Assembly (NCBI GenBank): GCA_950097015.1
Contig: CATNEN010000039.1
Span: 6,340,501 to 6,404,500 of the forward strand
Source of the DNA: Macrostomum hystrix
Lineage: Eukaryota > Platyhelminthes > Macrostomidae
Length of the DNA stretch: 64,000 bases
Reading direction: 5' to 3'
A program made the translations under genes and the position numbers. Within the stretch, counting starts at the first letter, position 1. Each line of letters opens with the position of its first letter. Below, piece after piece: positions 11,605-23,067 of the stretch. A model generated the notes under the pieces. It had not been told where the DNA came from. It searched no databases and saw only the letters and a list, made by a program, of their open reading frames with translations.

Positions 11605-12780
11605 AAGGTAGTTCAGATTCCTGGTAGGTATAGTTCAGATTCCTGGAAGGTAGTTCAGATTCCTGGTAAGTATAGTTCAGATTCCTGGAAGGTAGTTCAG
11701 ATTCCTGGTAAGTATAGTTCAGATTCCTGGTAAGTATAGTTCAGTGGGGGGGACTGAATCCCAGTCTAACCCTTCAATAATCCCAGTCTAACCATTAGAG
11801 TGGGATTATTGGTAAGTATAGTTCAGATTCCTGGTAAGTATAGTTCAGATTCCTGGTAAGTATAGTTCAGATTCCTGGTAAGTATAGTTCAGATTCCTGG
11901 AGAGTATATTTTAGATTCCTGGAAGGTATAGTTTTTTTCTTGGAAGGTATTTCAGTTTCTTGGAAGGTAGTTCAGTTTCTTGGAAGGTAGTTCAGTTTCT
12001 TGGAAGGTATAGTTCAGTTTCTTGGAAGGTAGTTCAGTTTCTTGGAAGGTAGTTCAGTTTCTTGGAAGGTAGTTCAGTTTCTTGGAAGGTAGTTCAGTTT
12101 CTTGGAAGGTAGTTCATATTCCTGGTAGGTATAGTTCAGATTCCTGGAAGGTAGTTCAGTTTCTTGGAAGGTAGTTCAGTTTTTTGGAAAGTATAGTTCA
12201 GTTTATTGGAAGGTAGTTCAGTTTCTTGTAAGGTAGTTCAGTTTCTTGGAAGGTATAGTTCAGATTCCTGGAAAGCGTATTTTAGATTCCTGGAAGGTAT
12301 AGTTCAGATTCCTGGAAGGTATAGTTTATTTTTTTGGAAGGTATTTCAGTTTCTTGGAAGGTAGTTCAGTTTCTTGGAAGGTAGTTCAGTTTCTTGGAAG
12401 GTAGTTCAGTTTCTTGGAAGGTAGTTCAGTTTCTTGGAAGGTATAGTTCAGATTCCTGGAGAGTATATTTTAGATTCCTGGAAGGTAGTTCAGATTCCTG
12501 GAAGGTATAGTTTATTTTCTTGGAAGGTATTTCAGTTTCTTGGAAGGTAGTTCAGTGTCTTGGAAGGTAGTTCAGTTTCTTGGAAGGTATTTCAGTTTCT
12601 AGGAAGGTAGTTCAGATTCCTGGTAGGTATAGTTCAGTTTCTTGGAATGTAGTTCAGTGTCTTGGAAGGTAGTTCCGTTTCTTGGAAGGTAGTTTACATT
12701 CCTGGTAGGTATAGTTCAGATTATGTACTTTCTGCTGGAATGAGTATCTCAGTTTCTTGGAAAGTGGTTCAGTTCTTGTT
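11605..12780 (+). repeat. 20-23 bp minisatellite with two unit types
   Basis: Units alternate between gttcagtttcttggaaggta and a longer form, gttcagattcctggaagg with tata. Blocks of one type are interspersed with blocks of the other. It is interrupted at about 11,745-11,815 by a patch from the upstream 22-bp array. Confidence 0.85.
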
Positions 12781-13446
12781 GCGAGTAGCTTAGTTTTTAG
12801 GAATCTCAGAAGGCAAAGTTCAGAAGCATTTTGTTATAATGCTGCTTTTTTGGAAAGTGAAATAAAAAAGCAGCTTTTAACGAGGATTTGAAAGTTAGAT
12901 TTTTTTAAAAAGTTCTTGAGTTTATTGAGTACATGCGCTCCTCTGTCATAACTTTTGTGGTTATTTTGAAAAGAATGCTTAAGTCTAACTTTTACTCTCC
13001 CCATTGCTACATCTGTGATGCGTTATCGGACATTTTTGGGATAAAAAACCCCATTAGGCCTAAGATATTGCGTCTGTCACGCGTGACTCAGGCCTGGGGG
13101 ATTTCGCACGCAAAACCTCCCCTCCCCCGCACTGTTGCGCAATTTTCCCACAACAAATTTTTGGGGCCCAGCAGGCGGGCTGAGGTATCTACAGCCGGTG
13201 GTGTTTGATGGGCCGAGGGGAGATGGGATGGATGGGAGAGGCGGACCCAATGGGAATCGTCTTTCGGATGATCCCGACTCCCAAAAGCCCCAATAGGGAT
13301 CGATCTAGCTAAGCCACAAGTTGACTTTGTCTGAGACTTTTTTTGGGATTTAATAACCCGGTGCGCCAGTGCGAAGTTGGACAACTTTTTTCCCCCTGAC
13401 AGCAGATTAGAGCCCAAGCAGGTAGACACCACAGAGCCACAGCTTC

Positions 13447-16266
13447 ATGGCCGGTAGAGATCTATTCAGCAGCGGCAGCGACTCCGCCATTGTCTGCGAG
13501 CTGCGCATCGTCCTGCCGCATGCCTTCTGCCTGAACTCGCTGGACCCCGCCAGGCCGCCCGTCGTGGTTGCCCGACGTCGGCTCGATGTCGGCAGCCGGT
13601 TCATTCCTGGCCAGGGCAGCACCTGCTCCGAGCCTCTGACTGCTGGCCAGCTGCCGCAGGAAGCCGAGATCGATGAGGTGAGCCGCCTAGGATGCAGGGC
13701 TGGGTGAGAGGATGAGAGGTAGGGTGAGAGGATGAGACTTAGGGTGAGAGGATGTTGGGTAGAGTGAGAGGATGTTGGGTAGAGTGAGATGATGTTGGGT
13801 AGAGTGAGAGGATGTTGGATAGAGTGAGAGGATGTTGGATAGAGTGAGAGGATGTTGGGTAGAGTGAGAGGATGTTGGATAGAGTAAGAGGATGTTGGGT
13901 AGAGTGAGAGGATGTTGGATAGAGTGAGAGGATGTTGGGTAGAGTGAGATGATGTTGGGTAGAGTGAGATGATGTTGGGTAGAGTGAGAGGATGTTGGGT
14001 AGAGTGAGAGGATGTTGGATAGAGTAAGAGGATGTTGGGTAGAGTGAGAGGATTTTGGATAGAGTGAGAGGATGTTGGGTAGAGTGAGATGATGTTGGGT
14101 AGAGTGAGAGGATGTTGGGTAGAGTGAGAGGATGTTGGGTAGAGTGAGAGGATGTTGGATAGAGTGAGAGGATGTTGGGTAGAGTGAGAGGATGTTGGGT
14201 AGAGTGAGAGGATGTTGGATAGAGTGAGATGATGTTGGGTAGAGTGAGATGATGTTGGGTAGAGTGAGATGATGTTGGGTAGAGTGAGAGGATGTTGGGT
14301 AGAGTGAGAGGATGTTAGATAGAGTAAGAGGATGTTGGGTAGAGTGAGAGGATGTTGGGTAGAGTGAGAGGATGTTAGATAGAGTAAGAGGATGTTGGGT
14401 AGAGTGAGAGGATGTTGGGTAGAGTGAGAGGATGTTGGATAGAGTGAGAGGATGTTGGGTAGAGTGAGATGATGTTGGGTAGAGTGAGAGGATGTTGGGT
14501 AGAGTGAGATGATGTTGGGTAGAGTGGGATGATGTTGGGTAGAGTGAGAGGTTGTTGGGTAGAGTGAGAGGATGTTGGATAGAGTGAGAGGATGTTGGGT
14601 AGAGTGAGATGATGTTGGGTAGAGTGGGATGATGTTGGGTAGAGTGAGAGGATGTTGGGTAGAGTGAGAGGATGTTAGATAGAGTAAGAGGATGTTGGGT
14701 AGAGTGAGAGGATGTTGGGTAGAGTAAGAGGATGTTGGATAGAGTGAGAGGATGTTGGGTAGAGTGAGATGATGTTGGGTAGAGTGAGAGGATGTTGGGT
14801 AGAGTGAGATGATGTTGGGTAGAGTGGGATGATGTTGGGTAGAGTGAGAGGATGTTGGGTAGAGTGAGAGGATGTTGGATAGAGTGAGAGGATGTTGGGT
14901 AGAGTGAGATGATGTTGGGTAGAGTGGGATGATGTTGGGTAGAGTGAGAGGATGTTGGGTAGAGTGAGATGATGTTGGGTAGAGTGGGATGATGTTGGGT
15001 AGAGTGAGAGGATGTTGGGTAGAGTGAGAGGATGTTAGATAGAGTAAGAGGATGTTGGGTAGAGTGAGAGGATGTTGGGTAGAGTGAGAGGATGTTAGAT
15101 AGAGTAAGAGGATGTTGGGTAGAGTGAGAGGATGTTGGGTAGAGTGAGAGGATGTTGGATAGAGTGAGAGGATGTTGGGTAGAGTGAGATGATGTTGGGT
15201 AGAGTGGGATGATGTTGGGTAGAGTGAGATGATGTTGGGTAGAGTGGGATGATGTTGGGTAGAGTGGGATGATGTTGGGTAGAGTGAGATGATGTTGGGT
15301 AGAGTGAGATGATGTTGGGTAGAGTGAGAGGATGTGTTGGAAATGATTACCAAGCCAGGATAGCAAGTGTCCATTACTGCTCTAAATATTTGAGTTTAAA
15401 GTGTTCCGGCACTAGATGCAAACTGCTTGTGATGTCCCTGAGGTGCGAGTATCGTTTCTTGATTGAATTTATACTCGGGCTGAACCATTAGGATTGCGAA
15501 ATGACTGAGCCTTTCGTGTTTAGTTGTTCGCAATCGCCATCACTTTGACATGGAAGCAGCGCGAACTGATGTGATCAGACAGCTATCAAATATTTAGCAT
15601 GTTGGCTGGAAAGTTGAGTGACATCCGCCCGCTCATCCTCCACAATTAGGCAATTGATACAGATCTTTCACCCTGGGATTCTAGCTTCTCCTAAAAGCTG
15701 CCACGAAAGTTAAGAATTTTTTCACTTGGCAAACAATTTTTTGTTGCCAAGTGAAACTAAACTGCGGTCAGTTGCTTGTCACAGCGCCTGCTGAAACCAC
15801 AACACGCGCACGTGTCTTCAATTAAAATTAACACAACCCGCAAGGCTGAGGTGTAAAACTATTATAGCTTGGCTCTTGGTATCCCAAATCCCAAAATTTC
15901 CTTTTCCCGTCGCCATTTGGTCGGACAAAACACTCGCCAGGTTGCAATGGGCGATGGCGCAATATCTGGCAGTCCCGTCAGCTCCACCGAATTACGCTGG
16001 GAAATCAGTTTGGACCAGAATATCGAATGGGGGAAGGATTGAGAGGATCGGAAGTGCTGGGAACCAACTGCAGGTCCGGGCTGATCACATCACAACTGCG
16101 GGGCCGACGAGAATAATTGATTCTGGTCCCTCTGACCCAGGCTAAATATTCGACACTTTGGCGGTCTGGCGGCCTTCATATCTGCCTCTGCTTTTCAAAT
16201 CCATTTCCTGCTTTTGTTTGTTACTAAAGCTAACAGAAACTGCGCTTCTGTTTCTAGCTAACTAAC

Positions 16267-16300
<34 letters not shown>

Positions 16301-19300
16301 AGAAGTTAATTACTTGTGGATTTACGCAAACGTCTCACTTGGCTATCAATACGATTGTAGAAACTTTCAACTGTCAACGTCATTCCCATTTTTTCGAATA
16401 TAGGATCAACATGCTTTGGTGGGTGCGTAGGATACTGTGCGGGATATTTTTTGAGCAGTAGAAAAAATTCGTTGAATCCCCGCCGGTTGTGCTCACGGCA
16501 TCGGCTCGGCACAGACAGATAGGCTCTAGATCCCGCGATGGGAAATCTCAGCGGGTGGTTATCCCACTGACCTCTCCGCGCCCCAATACTGGCGTGATGC
16601 AATTCTCCCATCATCATCGGGACCCATCATCCACTGATTGGTGGAGGTGATGCAACACTGGGACAGCCTCACAGCACTGGCTAGCCCCCGCAGGGCCGAC
16701 CCGACTCAAATGCGATCCCAGCGTGACGCCTTTGGTATCGAGTTTTTTTAATTCTCCCTCAGCCTCTTCGCCTCTCCCCTTTTCGTCTCAGAAAAAACTG
16801 CCTATTATCGGCTTACTTTGGTCCCACCTTTCCCTTTCCCTCATCCCTTAAATTAGTGCCTCGAACCATTGCTAACACTATTGGGGTGTCCTTGTCCCGC
16901 CGGTACCTCCCTCGGTGTTGTTCAGAGGATTAAATTTAAATAAGTCTTTGTACCACGAGGTCTTTATCTCCACGTGAATCTGGCATTTCTGCGGGAGTGC
17001 AAAAAACACATTCAAAGGATTTAAAAGTCGCCTTGATGGAAAAGAGAAAGAAAGTAATTGCGTCACTCTCAGAAAACTTTGCTTCAATTTTCGAACGAAA
17101 ATTATCAGTTTCGGCCGTGGCAGCGGCCGCGGTCGGATGGGGATAATCTTGAAGGGCAGCTTAAAGTTGAATTTGAATCTCCCATTAAAATTAGTTGAGT
17201 CGTGGTGTCAGATAAATTTTAGAAGGGCCCGAGCAGTCCTAGAGTGGCCTGACAGGCTAATCGCAACTCAACTCAAAGACCGAGCTGAGCACACTCGCCG
17301 GGGTTGGATGAGATCAACGGCAATTAAAAAATGGGAAATTATCCCCGAGACACATCGAGGACACCATCGAGCTCTCGGATTTAGTTAAAAAGTCAAACAC
17401 GCAATCGTGGCCAAGTGCCGACCCGGAGAAGGAGGCGACAGCGGCACGAATCCTGTGACAGGAAAGCTGGTGAAGAGTGAGGATTGAAGCCACTGGAACT
17501 CGTTCCTCCGCTAATTGGCCCCGCCTTCTCACCGCAGCTTCTCACCTGAGACCTGCTCGTCCAAATTGAATGCGAATTTCTCACTCTGCTGTCACTTATG
17601 AGTTTTATTGCTCTGACACCTGTGTCCCACACCCTACCCGCCTGTCTCACACGCTACCCTCCTGTGTCTCACACTCTACCCTCCTGTGTCTCACACGCTA
17701 CCCTCCTGTGTCTCACACTCTACCCTCCTGTGTATCACACTCTACCCTCCTGTGTCTCACACGCTACCCTCCTGTGTCTCACACCCTACTCGCCTGTGTC
17801 TCACACCCTACCCGCCTGTGTCTCACACTCTACCCTCCTGTGTCTCACACTCTACCCTCCTGTGTCTCACACGCTACCCTCCTGTGTCTCACACCCTACC
17901 CTCCTGTGTCTCACACGCTACCCTCCTGTGTCTCACACGCTACCCTCCTGTGTCTCACACTCTACCCTCCTGTGTCTCACACTCTACCCTCCTGTGTCTC
18001 ACACTCTACCCTCCTGTGTCTCACACTCTACCCTCCTGTGTCTCACACTCTACCCTCCTGTGTCTCACACGCTACCCTCCTGTGTCTCACACTCTACCCT
18101 CCTGTGTCTCACACGCTACCCTCCTGTGTCTCACACTCTACCCTCCTGTGTCTCACACTCTACCCTCCTGTGTCTCACACTCTACCCTCCTGTGTCTCAC
18201 ACTCTACCCTCCTGTGTCTCACACCCTACCCTCCTGTGTCTCACACGCTACCCTCCTGTGTCTCACACCCTACCCTCCTGTGTCTCACACGCTACCCTCC
18301 TGTGTCTCACACCCTACCCTCCTGTGTCTCACACGCTACCCTCCTGTGTCTCACACTCTACCCTCCTGTGTCTCACACGCTACCCGCCTGTTGGACAAAA
18401 GGCGACTGTCAGTGAATCGTCAAATACGCAGATCACTGACAATAAATTTAGCCTCAAGTGTAGGCAAAAACCCAATGACGCACTGAAGTAGGCACTCATG
18501 TTCTCATCCTTGAACCCGCAGGGCTCAATTAAAATCTTTAACCTTCCCATCAGAGCCTTGCCAATTCCCCAATCATCAGTTTACAAAGAGGGCTCAGAGG
18601 TTCTCTGCAATAAAAATACTTACACAACTCGAATAACTCGTCATGAACGATGCTTTGCCTGTAATGCCATTAGCTCCCCCTCCTGAGTAGAAGAAGCTCG
18701 AGTCAAGCCTGCCAGAATGTTCTTAATTGACCCCCAACAAGCCTGCGCGACAGTCCCAATGAGTCGGCAAAAATAAGAAGAGGACAGGAGAGGCAGCGAG
18801 AATCGAACTCCGATATGGAACTGAGGCTAGGTCAAGGAGCTGTGCCAGCCTGTCTGTCTGTCTGGCCATTTTCAGCGCCACTTCAAAGCATCGACATCTT
18901 TCCACCCCCCAGCCAATCCCAACCACCAACAAGATGACAAGAGCGGCCTCGGGTCAAGATCCCATTGTGGAGAGAGCTGTGTCTGCAGTTCCAATGCCAA
19001 ATTGGACACTCAGGCGAACATTACCAGAGACTAGCGGGGCTAGCAGGAAATCGGTAAACACTTGTCAGTATCGAACGCCTAGTTAACTTTAATTGCCTCT
19101 CTCCGCGGTGCCCGGAAAGAATTCTATTTGCCTCGAGTATAAAATGCCGGCCACCCTTACTCAGCCGATTCCTGAGCCAAACTCCCCCCCAACACACAGA
19201 ACCTGCGCGACTTCGGCTGCGTCCAGAGCTGGGAGCGAAGCGGAGCCGACGGCCGGCTGGTGTGGCATTGCAACTGGATCCGCCTGGCCCTGCCGGCCAA

Positions 19301-19793
19301 GCAGCCGTCGGAGGCCAACCTGCTGGCTGTGCGTCAGCGCGACCGAGTCACCTACGAGGCCGTCCAGCAGCTGGAGCCGGGCGACCCGCTCAGAATATTC
19401 TTCTGTGACTCGGCGATCGGCGCCGCTTCGGCCGCCGTGGTGGCGACTCCATCGCCACAGAAGGCTCAAAAGCAGCAACAGCAGCAGCAGCAACAGCGCG
19501 ACTCCGGCCTGGGCCAGTCTGACCTGGCCTCTACCGACTCCAGCCCGACCGAAAGTCACCACGCGGGTGTCGCAGACCAAAGCAGACTGCCGCCGCTCAT
19601 GGAGGAGCTGCAACCGAGGCCGCCACCGCTCCTGGCTGACGAAGCCGACGACACCATTGGCAAAGATGACAATGAAGACTGCGAAGCTGAGCAATACCAG
19701 GAGGAAGACGGCGTCGACAGAGAAGAGGAAGAAGAAGACGATGAGTTAAACAGCCTCCCGTACCAGTTTGATCACGAAGATCAAACTGACGAC

Positions 19794-19830
<37 letters not shown>

Positions 19831-22481
19831 GTCGTAGAGCTCAGGGCAAGCGCCGGGAGACAGTCATGCTGCCGTGCTCCGTGTGCGGCAAGAAGTTCGA
19901 CAGGCCATCTCTGCTGCAGCGGCACATGCGGACTCACACGGGCGAGAAGCCGCACGTCTGCGAAGAGTGCAACAAGGCCTTCAGCACCTCCTCCTCCTTG
20001 AACACTCACCGACGGATTCATTCGGGCGAGCGGCCGCACCAGTGCCCGGTGTGCGGCAAGAGGTTCACCGCCAGCTCCAATCTGTATTACCACCGCATGA
20101 CCCACAGCAAGGAGAAGCCTCACAAGTGTCAGGTGTGTCACAAGAGCTTCCCAACGCCTGGCGATCTGCGCAGCCATCTATACGTGCACAGCGGTCGCTG
20201 GCCTTTCAAATGCGACGAGTGCGGCCGCGGCTTCAGCAAGCAGACCAACCTGAAGAATCACCTGCTGCTCCACACCGGTGAGGAAAGGGGAGTGGGAGAT
20301 GGGGGATGGGAGATCGGATTGGGGATGGGAGATCGGATTGGGATATGAGATTATGTTGGGAAGGGAGATTGTATAGGGATGTGAGATCGGAAGTGGGTGG
20401 GTTATCATTGCGATAGTATTTTATTAGATTTCCCACTCTTGTTTTCAAATAATTACCAATATCCCTGATTCGGAATAATTTATTAGCAAGCAAAGCTTCC
20501 GTATCCTTCACTGAGAATAATGTCATGGCTGACTGACAATGGTCACATGATCCATTACAACAACAAGCCTAATGGGATAACATTATGGGGACCTGAGGCT
20601 CATTAATGTGTTGGTAATAGTTTTTTGTTCCACCAGCTGAACAACTGAAGCAATCCGTGTAATTCGGCGAGTCTCGCGACGGTGATGCAACCGCCACCCC
20701 ATCCCGACATCAGATCGCGCAACAGATCTCACAGTGATTTATTCTGGGGCTTGACTAGGGCATTGCCTTCACTTTCTCTCTGGGAAAATCACTTCCCGAT
20801 CCCATCTTGCTGCTTCAACAGATGGGCAGAATTGGAGGCCAGATAGGGAGAAAGTGACGATTTGATGGGGCGGTCCACTGGGAGGCCTGTAATTACCACC
20901 TGCTTGAGTCCCTGCGCCTCACTGTGCTCTGGACTGACTGCTAGAGTCCAGGCCTACTCAACCACTCTTTCTGGAACCCTTGTCACATTGTTGGCTGCAG
21001 AGGTCTTTGAAAATAGTGAAACACCTTTATAAAATATACTCATAGTCCAAAAGCCATTATCCAGAATTCATTATCCAATATCCATTATCCAATATCCATT
21101 ATCCAATATCCATTATCCAATATCCATTATCCAATATCCATTATCCAATATCCATTATCCAATATCCACTATCCAATATCCATTATCCAATATCCATTAT
21201 CCAATATCCATTATGCAATATCCATTATCCAATATCCATTATCCAATATCCATTATCCAATATCCATTATCCAATATCCATTATCCAATATCCATTATCC
21301 AATATCCTTTATCCAATATCCATTATCCAATATCCATTATCCAATATCCATTATCCAATATCCATTATCCAATATCCAATATCCATTATCCAATATCCAT
21401 TATCCAATATCCATTATCCAATAACCATTATCCAATATCCATTATCCAATATCCATTATCCAATAACCATTATCCAATATCCATTATCCAATATCCATTA
21501 TCCAATACCCATTATCCAATATCCATTATCCAATACCCATTATCCAATATCCAACACATTGCCAGGTGAGAAGCGGCACGAATGCGGTGTCTGCTCCAAG
21601 CGCTTCACACTGCTTTGCAATCTCAGGACGCACATCAAAACACACGATTGTAAGTTTGAAATCCTTGTCAAGTTTTACTGTTTAAAAAATGTTTTACTTT
21701 ATTCACTGTTATACAAGTTTATTTAAATTTAAGCTTTTTTCTCGCACTGTGTTGTGCAACCTACACAGAATAAGTCAGGTAGAGAATTAAATAGATGTGC
21801 ATAAGGAACTTCGGTGCCACGAAAGAGGCGCCATGGTAACCAACAGGATCCTTAATCACACCTCACCGGCTCCTCACCTAGCATTTTAACAGAAAAAAAC
21901 TGATTGACAGTGATAGAGATAACATGTCAGTTCCTTGCGGATGCAACAGAATTCTTATGTCGGACCTACCTGGAGACAGTAGAGGGGAATTTAGAATTCA
22001 GTTGCGTCACTGACCTCGCAGGGTGGCCCTCGCAGGGCTTTGATATAAAAAATTAAGAATATAAAAAAACTAATTTCACGGGCTTAACAGCGGGGAGTTC
22101 AATATTGAATTTGGCTTGGAAACCCTCGGTGGGGTGACTTGCGTCACGACCGGGATTTAAAACTTTGCTGAAGGAATTCGATAGACTATCCATCTCTATA
22201 GCCACCATATCTTTTGTCTCCTAGGTTAATAAAATAATCCAGAAATGTGATACCGAATAATAGGTATCTGAAGGCTAATTAGAATGCATTGAGTTGCCGA
22301 TTACACTCTTAACAATGCCCTGCCTTCTTTCATTCTAAGCCGAACTAATTCAACCGGTTGAGGTTCAACCAGGTGAGCAAGTTGAGGATCCACATAGCGA
22401 GCACTTTGCCGGCCTGACTGAGTCTAAGCAACCTGCTGTGACTACCACAACTGCAGCAGCCATGATGATCACCTCGACACC

Positions 22482-22513
<32 letters not shown>

Positions 22514-22661
22514 CAGTCAAGTCGCGACCTGTCAACAAGAAGATCAACTTCCGTTCCGTCGCCGAGTTGGCGCAGTCTTCTTCTGACATGGCACCTACCA
22601 CAGAAAGCAAACATCAGCAGCAGCAGCTAAAGCAGAAAAAGTCGGGCCCTTTGCCACAACC

Positions 22662-22692
<31 letters not shown>

Positions 22693-23067
22693 TCCCAGAT
22701 CCTGACGCCTGTCAAGCCGCAACCGCAATCGCCAATGTTCCAGCATCTTCAACTGCATCAGCAGCAGCAGCAGCAGCAGCATCTCCAGAGCCTCCTGTCG
22801 CTGCAAAGGCAGGCAGCGGCCGCGGCAGCAGCAGCCAGGTGCTTCCAGATTCCGCTACCACAGCAGCAGCAGCAGCAGCAGCAGCCGGGTGCACCATTCG
22901 GGGCATTTCCCCCACCGTACTACTTGCCATTTCATCCCATGCTGCCGATGGCTCTGTCGCAACTTCCGCCAGTTCAGTGGGCAGCTGCTTTTCAACAGCA
23001 GCAGCAACAGCAGCAGCAGCAACTGCAGCAGCAGCAGTCAATTCAACAGCCGAAGAGATACTCTTGA
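13447..23067 (+). CDS. PR-domain (PRDM-like) C2H2 zinc-finger transcription factor (706 aa)
   Basis: Four coding exons, phases joined by hand: 13447-13677, 19200-20277, 21566-21649, 22340-23067 (2,121 nt with stop). Residues about 18-145 form a PR-type SET-related domain split by a 5.5-kb intron. The first half carries PVVVARRRLDVGSRFIPGQG; the second carries NWIRLALPAKQPSEANLLA and ends in GDPLRIFF, matching the NWxRxxxPAxxxxEQNL hallmark of PRDM proteins. An acidic stretch with short Q runs follows, then six tandem C2H2 fingers (about 300-464) with TGEKP-type linkers. The sixth finger is on its own 84-nt exon. The C-terminal 240 residues are rich in Gln, Pro and Ala, with many Q runs encoded by CAG. 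It is likely a nuclear DNA-binding regulator. I could not assign it to a numbered PRDM subfamily. An upstream non-coding exon is possible. Confidence 0.85.
13690..15335 (+). repeat. 20-bp minisatellite directly after PRDM exon 1
   Basis: About 80 copies of gggtagagtgagaggatgtt with a few recurring variants (gat/gag, ggt/gat, agtaag/agtgag). It begins about 12 nt after the splice donor at 13678, and each unit contains GTGAG. Both complementary-strand frames stay open for more than 550 codons, which is a repeat artefact. Confidence 0.95.
15340..17620 (+). other. Unique part of PRDM intron 1
   Basis: About 2.3 kb between two arrays, with a (CTG)n microsatellite at about 16,269-16,302. A GC-rich block at about 16,480-16,740 has no homopolymer or repeat structure and could be an old element. 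No exon with a recognisable domain was found. Confidence 0.4.
16269..16302 (+). repeat. (CTG)n microsatellite
   Basis: About eleven uninterrupted CTG triplets in PRDM intron 1, followed by CAGAAG. Confidence 0.95.
17620..18395 (+). repeat. 22-bp minisatellite in PRDM intron 1
   Basis: Unit tgtgtctcacactctaccct plus cc (22 bp). The main variant positions are acTctacc, acGctacc and acCctacc. It is very homogeneous. All three plus-strand frames stay open, which is an artefact. Confidence 0.95.
18740..18895 (-). mobile_element. tRNA-derived SINE remnant (minus)
   Basis: On the minus strand ggctggcacagctccttgac (A-box-like) is followed, about 30 nt later, by gagttcgattctcg (B-box-like). The spacing fits a tRNA-type polymerase III promoter. 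The body beyond it does not match family A or B. Confidence 0.4.
20288..20395 (+). repeat. Short degenerate G-rich array after PRDM exon 2
   Basis: Irregular units of gggagatcggattgggatg start about 10 nt after the splice donor at 20278. It is degenerate and less than 110 bp long. Confidence 0.7.
21055..21555 (+). repeat. 14-bp minisatellite ending at the PRDM exon 3 acceptor
   Basis: Unit atccaatatccatt, about 35 copies. The last copy ends about 10 nt before the acceptor at 21565, so the intron 3' end, including the region where a branch point would be, is made of repeat. Confidence 0.95.
21650..22339 (+). other. PRDM intron 3
   Basis: About 0.7 kb of non-repetitive sequence between the zinc-finger 6 exon and the polyQ exon. 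It holds the X-box-like motif given separately. No other feature is seen. Confidence 0.5.
21827..21840 (+). promoter_or_regulatory. X-box-like (RFX) motif
   Basis: The 14-mer ggcgccatggtaac matches the RFX consensus GTNRCCATRGYAAC at 13 of 14 positions; only the second base differs. It lies in PRDM intron 3. Confidence 0.35.

Larger units (their letters stand above)
9653..13446. other. Intergenic spacer with two minisatellites
   Basis: Lies between the WSC/TSP1 gene and the PR-domain gene. It carries arrays at about 9,905-10,570 and 11,605-12,780 (separate entries), a short (GT)n run at about 11,340-11,358 and unique sequence at 10,575-11,600 and 12,780-13,440. I found no supported exon; open frames at 10,833, 11,051, 11,280 and 12,933 have no domain content. 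Confidence 0.5.

Noticed and set aside
13407-15374. Minus-strand ORFs of 655 and 559 codons
   Set aside because: They are readings of the 20-bp minisatellite in PRDM intron 1; two overlapping frames are open at once, with low-complexity content.
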